DNA of 64,000 nucleotides. Origin: Anaeramoeba flamelloides (taxonomy: Eukaryota > Metamonada > Anaeramoebidae). The stretch spans positions 2,547,001 through 2,611,000 of the forward strand of contig JANTQA010000070.1 of the NCBI GenBank assembly GCA_027625915.1. Direction: 5' to 3'. The notes under the pieces are model-generated. The model was not told the origin of the DNA. It worked only from the letters and a program-made list of their open reading frames with translations, and did not search any database. The position numbers were made by a program, and so were the translations under genes. Shown piece after piece: positions 57,137-64,000 of this stretch. The first letter of the stretch is position 1, and each line of letters opens with the position of its first letter.

Positions 57137-57815
57137 TTCTTAAATAAAAACACTAAAAACCAATTCTGGAATTTAACGATTCTAAAATCTCAGTTCTTTA
57201 TTTTAAAAAAGTCGCACAAACAAGTTTGTTGCATTTTTTCGCAAAAAGTGAAGAAATTAATTTACAAATTGAGCTAGTTATTTTTTTGTAAAAGAAAAAA
57301 GAGTAAATTTTTGGTCTTCGTGAGTTTTCCATCTCTAATTTTTTTATTATTAATACTTGAAACTTTTTATAGTTTAAATATCTTTTCGGCTCAAAAAATT
57401 ATTTTATTTTTGCATAAAATTAATTAATAAAGATCACAAAATCCTTTTTTTACAACAAACTGAAAAAAAAATGTAGTTACACACTTCATTGCATTTTGAA
57501 TAACTCACTATTTAGACCAAATTTAAAAAATGATCAAAATACTGAGAAATTCAAATACTATTATTTTCCAATTAAAAAATGAAAATTTTTAGTTCAATTT
57601 CAAAATATTTTTCTTGTTTATAAGCAGAAGAAAATCCAAAGATCTTTAAAAAATCGTTTAGAAATGATATTTTGAGACAACATATAAACATCCAAAGTTA
57701 AACTCTAAGAAAAAATTTTTAACTCTACTAATTTGGTTGTAGCAGTAATAATTAATATTTATTTCGGAACTAGAAATAAATATTTTCATTTATTAATTGG
57801 AGAATAAGAGTATAT
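57137..57815. other. AT-rich spacer
   Basis: No gene or repeat copy recognised. Upstream exons of the minus-strand gene could lie here unseen. Confidence 0.4.
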
Positions 57816-58031
57816 TTGTTAAAATTTTTATTTCAATCTCCATTTTTTGTAACTAATGAACTCAATGAAGAATTATTAACAAATCATCAAAAGTACCCAA
57901 TTCTTGAGGGAAAATTACTGTTAATTGTAAAAAGAAAAAAGATCAAAATTTTCTTTCGATTTTGGAAAAAAAAACAATCACTAATCAAGAATTCAAAACA
58001 AACAACAAAGTCAACAATTCTAAAAGGATAA
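57816..58031 (+). CDS. Possible small coding exon, unknown protein
   Basis: The frame reads FVTNELNEELLTNHQKYPIL and EGKLLLIVKRKKIKIFFRFW, then a basic tail to a TAA. It is richer in base composition than its surroundings, but the frame begins with a TTG and there is no ATG or clear acceptor. It may be a terminal exon or a fragment. Confidence 0.25.
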   Translation: MLKFLFQSPFFVTNELNEELLTNHQKYPILEGKLLLIVKRKKIKIFFRFWKKKQSLIKNSKQTTKSTILKG

Positions 58032-59882
58032 TTCATGTTTTAAGCTTTTTTTGATAATTAAAAATTTGAGATTGTATATAATTTTATGTAACTCATTTCT
58101 TTGGAAAGTTTAATGAATAAATTGTTTCTTTAATTTTTCAACAAAAAGTATATAGTTTCTTCACATTTAAAGGCATAGAATAATTCACTCAAAGCTGGTG
58201 TAAAAAAATTTGTAAAAAAAGAAAATTGAATTAAAAATTTTCAGATATTTTTTTGCATTTATCAGTTTATTCTATCATTTTTTTTTGATAAATTATTTTC
58301 ACAGAATTTGGAAAAACAACTCTAATAAAATTAACTCTTTCGTTTGCAAGTTTGTGAAATATTTTACTTTTTATGATTTTATTTTCTTAAGGGTATAGTA
58401 ACTATTTTTTACCATACATTATTTTTCGAATAAAAAGCTTCGTAGTTCAATTATAATTCAGTAGACATAGTTTACTGTTTAAATTATTATTTTTACCTTC
58501 AACTTCGTCTTGTTTAAAACTTTTTAGTCTTGTTAAAAATAACCCCTCAGACTTGGAAAACATGTGTTTCAAATTCAAAACTAAGTTTTTTTTTTTTTTT
58601 TTTTTTCAAGAAGACCGTACCTTACATGTTTAAAGAAACAAATAATAAAGAAAAAGTAAATATAGTATTGAGTTTCTAAAAGGTCTACTATTAAAAAGGG
58701 ATTTCTTTAAAATAAACAAATCAAAACAAAATATTTCTGAAAAAATAAATAGTAAGATTTTTGAGGAAATTTTTGAAAAAAAAACAAGAAAATATCCAAA
58801 ATTGAAAAATTACTCTAAAATTGAAACAAAATCAAATCTTAAAGGTTTTTATAACATCTATATAACAATTTTATATCATAATTTCCTTTTATAGGATAAT
58901 TTTTTCAATATTTTTTGTAAAAATTTTCTTATTAATGTTTAGTTAAAAAATAACAAAAAATTCGAATTTTGGGTTTTAATTATTCACTGGTGCAGTTTTC
59001 ATAATGCTTCTCTCAATATATTTTCATGTTTATTTAGGATATCCTAACATTATTTGAATTCAAATGAAATATCCCAAAAAAATTTCATGTGTAAATTATA
59101 AATTAAAAAATAATTAAATTCTTGATTTTTAATTTATTTTTATTTATATGTCCTTAATAAAATTAAGCACTATTTTTTTCTGATTAATATTTTTCGAAAT
59201 TAAGAACTAACTTAATTCAATTAACCACTGTGATAATTTTTTTTAGAATAAAAACACTCTCAACTTTTGAATATCGAAAATATTTTTTGGAATTAGTGTG
59301 CACTTTTTTATTTTTTTTTGAAAAATTCGGGTTGAGAAAAGTTTGAAATAAAAGAATAAGTTAATATATTAAATTAGAATGCTTTTCCAGAAAGTTTATC
59401 CTTTTAGTTTAACTTTTTTTTAATTTTACCATTTAAAACTAAAAAAAACATTTGAGGACCAAATTAGTGCCTTTTGTGAAAAGAAAATTCCCATAATTTA
59501 GAATTTGTTTTTGTAAATGAGTTAAAACAAGATAGTGTATCTAAAAATATACATAATTTCAAGGTTGAAATCAAGGATTTTGGCAAAAAATGTTTTCAAG
59601 AAAAAGCTAAATTGAAACTTTATTTATTTTTATTTTATCATTTTGTTTTTTTAATTGTATTAATGGAAAGTATTTGATCAGTTTTTCATTTTTAGTGTTT
59701 TTTGGGTCGTAGGGACATATTAAAATTATTGTTAAAAAAAAAATTAAGAAATTGTATTTTTGTTGTAAAAAAAAAATAAATCACAAAAATAAAAAAAAAA
59801 AAAAAAAGTTTGAAAATAAAAATTATCAAAAAATAATTAAAGCAAAAAGAAAATATTTAGATTATTAAATAAAAATGACAAA
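58032..59882. other. AT-rich 3' flank of the DOCK gene
   Basis: No gene seen on either strand. T-run at about 58587-58606 and A-runs near 59770-59805, close to the end of the minus-strand DOCK gene. Confidence 0.5.
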
Positions 59883-62800
59883 TTAATTAATAGGCTCATC
59901 CTTTTTTTTTTTGGCTAAAATAGGACCCAAGATAGTTTTCATTTGTCTGAATTGGTCTTTCATTTTGGAATGTAAGGCTCTGAAATCTTGTGTAACCAAT
60001 CCGTCATGCAAATTTAATGCCTTGTCAAGTAGATGCAATTGCTCTCGTAATCCTGTTCTTAGTATTGTGACAAGTTCAATGTTATCTGGGTTTTCTTGGA
60101 GGTATTCTGGGGTTAAAAATGCTTCTTGATATTTAAAAACACCTCCATTAACTGCTGCATCTATTGTCCCATTGAGTTCCATCGTGAAGTTACTCATTTG
60201 TTGTGAATTATCTTGTTCTTTTGAAGAAAAGTATAGTATTTTCATTTTGAGTGAATTATTTTTATTTAGAATTGTATTGATCGCACATTGGATTGGCGAG
60301 ATCATTTTTGTGATATGTTTGATCACTGGTAGCTTTCTGTGTGTTGTTGGGAATTTTCCATCAACGATGAAATAGTCTTGTTTAACCCACAATCCTTTAA
60401 ATTCGTTGTTTTTGTCTTTTCCCTTTTTGATACTCTTTTCTGAAAAGAAGACAGTTAGATCATAATTTTTTTTATAAATTTTGATATAGTCTGGTGCATT
60501 GGAATTCAGGATTGAATTTTTCCCTTCAAGTAATTCCATGGTTGATGGGTTTAATTTGGCAACTTGGATATATTGACTATTCCCATTTTTTTGCTCCTCT
60601 GTTGGCTCTGCACCATCTATCGTTGACTTGGGATATTTATTTTTCAAATTTTGAACAAATGTTGTTAGTTGTTCTAACAATTGTCCTTTGTAAATGAATA
60701 ATTTTCCAATCGAGTTTTTTTTGTCTGTATTTTCAAATCCCTTTCCAAAATATCCAACTCGATAATATGTTGGAAATACTCGAGTTTTTTGCACAATGAA
60801 TTGTAATAGTTTCATTTTCCAATCGCCAAGATCAACTAATGATGGATAATCAAATGTGATCTTTTCATGATATTGTTCCAAGATCTTGATCAATTCAATA
60901 GCCTTTTCATAAGCTCCTCCTTCTTGATAATAAAAAATGGCTCTTTTCAACACTCTTTCTTTTCTTGATGCAGTTGTCTCCCTTGGGTATGTTAGTTCTT
61001 CAATTTCATAGTGTTCGTTTTTTGACAGATCTAGCATATCTGCATAAAGACACAAGGTGTTGGCTGCTTCTTCATAATTCTTCAAGATAATATTCAAATC
61101 AAATAATGTGTGATAATATCGAATCAGCATTTTGAATTGTTTGTTTCTTCGTAATTGTTCAAATAATTCCAATAAAATTTGTGTTCTTTCTTCTTCATAT
61201 TTCAAAATAGGTGGGTAATGTCTTAATGCTAAAATTAAATCCAAAATTGTTTTAATTTCTGCTAAAAATCCCAATCCTTTTCCTGATGTGATCAAAGTAT
61301 GTTTCACATTTAAAATATCAAAATTGTCCAAGATTTTTTCAAAAAAGTATCCTTGAAACTTTTCTGATAATTGACTTCTCATCGCTTTATCAATTACTTG
61401 AATCGCCCCTTGTGTAACTAATTCAAAATTTTCTGTTTTTTGGTATTCTGCTATTAATAGAGAATAATACAAACTGAATCCTAAATCAGCTAAAGTTTGA
61501 TTTCTCAATAATAAAAATGATAATGAATTATCTGCACAGCTTTTGATAAAATGATGATGTTTCTTTTTCAATAAGGGCCATGTTTTCCTTAATAATCGAC
61601 AACATATCAATCTTAAATCACCAAAATTGAAATAAAGTTGTGTGAATCTTGCTTTATTCTCTTCTTCTTCTTGTTGTAAAAAGTTATTTCCAATGAAATA
61701 AATTAATGCTTTAAAGTATGCTTTCCAAATTTTTGGTGAAAATTCATCCAATTCTTTCTCATTTTCAATTTCTTTTTCAATTTCTTTTTCAATTTCATTT
61801 TCTTTTTTATCTTCGTTTTCAATTTCTATTTGAATTTCTTTTTCTTTTTCAATTTCCACCTCAATTTCATTTTCATTTTCATTTTGTTTATTTTTGTTAT
61901 TTTTATTCAAAAAATTATTGATTAATATGGGTTCAGCAAAGGTTAACACTTTAGATATAACTGTGAATTTGATCCAAATCAATGTGGTCCAATCGATAGA
62001 GTAAGTTTCTTTATCTAACAAAGAACAGAACAATCTAAATAATAAAGTTAGTCTTTCTCTTTTAGATTGTCGAGACCAAGTTCTTTTTTTGAAAAATGAC
62101 CAAAATGTTTTTTCATCTAATAAATCAAGTAATGTTAATAATACAGAAACAATTCTTGAGCCTATTTTTCTTCGAAATGACATCTCATGTTCTCCTGTTT
62201 TCCCAGAAATTAATTTTTCATTTGAGTCTCCAAAAGTGGACAAATCTCTAATTAATGGGTTTTGTAATTTATTGATAAATAATTGTTCATTTCTAGATAT
62301 TTCTTCTGCAAATTTTGGAGACGAATTAAATTGTGAATCATTTTCCAAATTATTCTGATTTAATGATTCGTCGTTTTCACTTTTAAAATTGCTATCACTT
62401 AGTTTTTCTTTGTTGTGGTTAAACATTTGAATCAAAATTTCTGGTAAATTGACTAATTCATAAATCCATTTATTATTGTTCTCCATATTATTATTTTTGT
62501 CTTTCTCTTGATCTAAATCATTTTCATCATCATCTTTTTCTTCATTTTTGTTATTATTTATATTATTTTTTATTATAATTTTTGATAAATAATCCCAATC
62601 AGAATTTAAAAATTTCTGATATAATTGAGGATAATCTTTTTCTAAATTTTCGTTGTTTTTGATTGCAAATAACAAATTTGCGATGATTTTGGTGCATTTA
62701 TTTAATTCAATTTCTCCCAGAGTGTAACTTTTTCGGACTTCATTAATGACTAATTCCACAATTTGTAATCGTGATGTTTTTGCTTTGAATAATGGCCCTG

Positions 62801-64000
62801 TAGAAATGTTGATCAGGATATTCATTTTTTCTTCATCCAATGCCTTCCTTCCTCTTGCAACTGATCTTAAAGATTCTCCAATCACTCTTGCAACTTCTTT
62901 TATCGAAATTACCTTGGGTAATTCTAAGTATGATTGATAATAATTTTTCAAAGCTGCTTCTTGAATTGAAACAATCCATACAGGTGCTGTTTTTTCCATT
63001 AATTGTGAAAGTTGTTCCCATAATTTATTCAAATCTTTTCCAAATTTTTTGTTTTTGTTTTTTCTGTTTTCAGATTTTTCAGATTTTTTTGATTTTTCAG
63101 ATTTTTCAGATTTTTCATTTATATTTTCCAACATGATCGCATCATCCAATAGTTTGGAATGGATGATAAACGTCATAAACAAATATAATGCTGATAAATT
63201 CTTGGTGCACATCTCTTTTTCATTTTCGTTTTCTTTGATCACAATCTCTAATATATACATCAAATGGTCAATCAAAAATTGATAAGAGCTAGCAATGATA
63301 TTCGACATTTTATCATCTCTTTCTTCATTGTTTTCACTCAATGTGAACCGATGTTGTAAATATGCTTGGATTAACACTTGATAATTCAGATCTTTATTCT
63401 CAATGATTGATCCCCACACAGATGCCATCGCTTGGAATGCTGCAAGTGATAAATTATTTGAACCCAAAACCAAGGCATAAAACAAAGAATCCAAAATTTT
63501 ATCCAAGTAATTGATAATAATTGTTGGAATTGTCTTTAATTGTTGCAAAATGAAAACATATGGCTCAAGTTCTTCTTGTTTGATGTTTGTTGAATTATTG
63601 ACTAATTTTCTTAATTTTAATATTTTGTTCAAGATTTTATTTTGTGTTTGGATAGTTGAACACACTCGAACACTAAGCTCGATTGAATTCTTTGTATCCT
63701 TAAAGTCTCCATTTGGTGCAATGATTTCTTTGTCCTTTTTTTTCCTTAATTTATATAATTTGATCTTTCGGGTCTCTTGTCCAATGATGTTATCATTTTC
63801 CCATAATTTTAAAAATCCAAAGCAAAACACTTTGTCATTGTTTTTGTCATGAGTGCATGATTTTAATTCAAAATAAATCTCACATGTTTTGTACATTTCT
63901 TCACTGAACGTTAATTTTACAATTTCGTTCCATGCTGGATCAGTTCGGTGGTAATATACCACTGTTTTGTATTCATTTACAGGGTTTTTCGATTCAGGTA
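59883..64000 (-). CDS. DOCK-family (A/B-like) Rho/Rac guanine-nucleotide exchange factor, 5' end outside the window
   Basis: The frame is open from the right edge to TAA at 59883: 1371 residues with no intron. The edge reads PESKNPVNEYKTVVYYHRTD, the C2-like DHR-1 domain that binds phosphoinositides (first 100 residues), so about 400-600 N-terminal residues are missing. A helical armadillo-like middle follows, interrupted by low-complexity inserts (EKSEKSKKSEKSE; D/E/N-rich; a long I/E/K-rich tract at about 695-745). The DHR-2 exchange domain spans about 960-1345: YHTLFDLNIILKNYEEAANT, FPTYYRVGYFGKGF, LFIYKGQLLEQL, QYIQVAKLNP, RKLPVIKH, ISPIQCAINTIL, MELNGTIDAAVNGGVFKYQE (the lobe-C nucleotide-sensor loop), FLTPEYLQENPDN and ALNLHDGLVTQDFRALH. 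The VNGGVFKYQEAF stretch follows DOCK1-5 (VMGGFANYEKAF) more than DOCK6-11. Such proteins activate Rac at the membrane to drive actin protrusion. No SH3 or PxxP tail is seen. Confidence 0.95.
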   Translation of the reverse strand, partial: PESKNPVNEYKTVVYYHRTDPAWNEIVKLTFSEEMYKTCEIYFELKSCTHDKNNDKVFCFGFLKLWENDNIIGQETRKIKLYKLRKKKDKEIIAPNGDFKDTKNSIELSVRVCSTIQTQNKILNKILKLRKLVNNSTNIKQEELEPYVFILQQLKTIPTIIINYLDKILDSLFYALVLGSNNLSLAAFQAMASVWGSIIENKDLNYQVLIQAYLQHRFTLSENNEERDDKMSNIIASSYQFLIDHLMYILEIVIKENENEKEMCTKNLSALYLFMTFIIHSKLLDDAIMLENINEKSEKSEKSKKSEKSENRKNKNKKFGKDLNKLWEQLSQLMEKTAPVWIVSIQEAALKNYYQSYLELPKVISIKEVARVIGESLRSVARGRKALDEEKMNILINISTGPLFKAKTSRLQIVELVINEVRKSYTLGEIELNKCTKIIANLLFAIKNNENLEKDYPQLYQKFLNSDWDYLSKIIIKNNINNNKNEEKDDDENDLDQEKDKNNNMENNNKWIYELVNLPEILIQMFNHNKEKLSDSNFKSENDESLNQNNLENDSQFNSSPKFAEEISRNEQLFINKLQNPLIRDLSTFGDSNEKLISGKTGEHEMSFRRKIGSRIVSVLLTLLDLLDEKTFWSFFKKRTWSRQSKRERLTLLFRLFCSLLDKETYSIDWTTLIWIKFTVISKVLTFAEPILINNFLNKNNKNKQNENENEIEVEIEKEKEIQIEIENEDKKENEIEKEIEKEIENEKELDEFSPKIWKAYFKALIYFIGNNFLQQEEEENKARFTQLYFNFGDLRLICCRLLRKTWPLLKKKHHHFIKSCADNSLSFLLLRNQTLADLGFSLYYSLLIAEYQKTENFELVTQGAIQVIDKAMRSQLSEKFQGYFFEKILDNFDILNVKHTLITSGKGLGFLAEIKTILDLILALRHYPPILKYEEERTQILLELFEQLRRNKQFKMLIRYYHTLFDLNIILKNYEEAANTLCLYADMLDLSKNEHYEIEELTYPRETTASRKERVLKRAIFYYQEGGAYEKAIELIKILEQYHEKITFDYPSLVDLGDWKMKLLQFIVQKTRVFPTYYRVGYFGKGFENTDKKNSIGKLFIYKGQLLEQLTTFVQNLKNKYPKSTIDGAEPTEEQKNGNSQYIQVAKLNPSTMELLEGKNSILNSNAPDYIKIYKKNYDLTVFFSEKSIKKGKDKNNEFKGLWVKQDYFIVDGKFPTTHRKLPVIKHITKMISPIQCAINTILNKNNSLKMKILYFSSKEQDNSQQMSNFTMELNGTIDAAVNGGVFKYQEAFLTPEYLQENPDNIELVTILRTGLREQLHLLDKALNLHDGLVTQDFRALHSKMKDQFRQMKTILGPILAKKKKDEPIN

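Noticed and set aside
59911-63852. Numerous plus-strand frames opposite the DOCK gene
   Set aside because: All are antisense shadows of the 1371-residue minus-strand frame.
1-64000. CRISPR arrays, tRNA or rRNA genes
   Set aside because: No regular direct repeats with unique spacers and no cloverleaf or rRNA-like conserved segment was recognised. A tRNA or rRNA scan would be the decisive test.

Overview
The window is a very AT-rich (about 75-80%), intron-containing eukaryotic locus with a standard-looking code (TAA and TAG serve as stops). Coding segments stand out from the surroundings by richer base composition. Introns run from about 130 bp to 5.5 kb and often contain repeats. Donors are GTAAGT, GTAAAT or GTTTGT and acceptors are AT-rich ending in AG. 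The gene content fits an anaerobic, motile amoeboid protist: DOCK-type and DH/PH-type Rho GTPase regulators, a PH/ankyrin protein, a formate/nitrite transporter, a COMM-domain protein and a C9orf72-like DENN protein. An Anaeramoeba-like metamonad is my best guess. It is inferred from style and gene families, not shown by any marker.

Layout. 1.6-16.2 kb (+): a gene with paired N-terminal ubiquitin-like folds, a helical region, two PH domains, about 13 ankyrin repeats and a C-terminal ubiquitin-like fold; its exons are scattered among repeats. 16.9-19.8 kb: two convergent, decayed LINE copies. 20.3-21.9 kb (+): a long foldback followed by a two-exon COMMD8-like gene. 23.7-25.1 kb: a 1.3 kb terminal-inverted-repeat element with a smaller palindromic element nested in it. 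26.4-27.0 kb (+): an exon coding a DH (RhoGEF) domain. 30.5-33.8 kb (+): a PH/coiled-coil/WW gene that may be its continuation. 34.7-36.4 kb: a third LINE remnant. 36.6-38.0 kb (-): the main exon of a C9orf72 homologue. 39.9-42.1 kb: degraded coding-like sequence, a large inverted repeat and a TTAA-flanked element. 43.4-44.5 kb: a fourth LINE remnant. 47.2-49.0 kb (+): a two-exon formate/nitrite transporter. 50.5-51.9 kb: another copy of the 1.3 kb element. 56.2-56.9 kb (-): an unrecognised coding exon. 59.9-64.0 kb (-): a DOCK-A/B-like exchange factor that runs off the right edge.

How the genes relate. DOCK and DH proteins load Rho/Rac GTPases. The PH/ANK/WW proteins are likely membrane and scaffold partners. 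C9orf72 and COMMD8 homologues belong to vesicle and endosome/autophagy machinery, and the transporter would move formate or a similar small anion. No operon-like organisation is seen. The remaining sequence is dominated by non-autonomous elements with terminal inverted repeats, LINE remnants and simple repeats. Exon joins were made by reading frame and phase only; transcript data would be needed to settle them.
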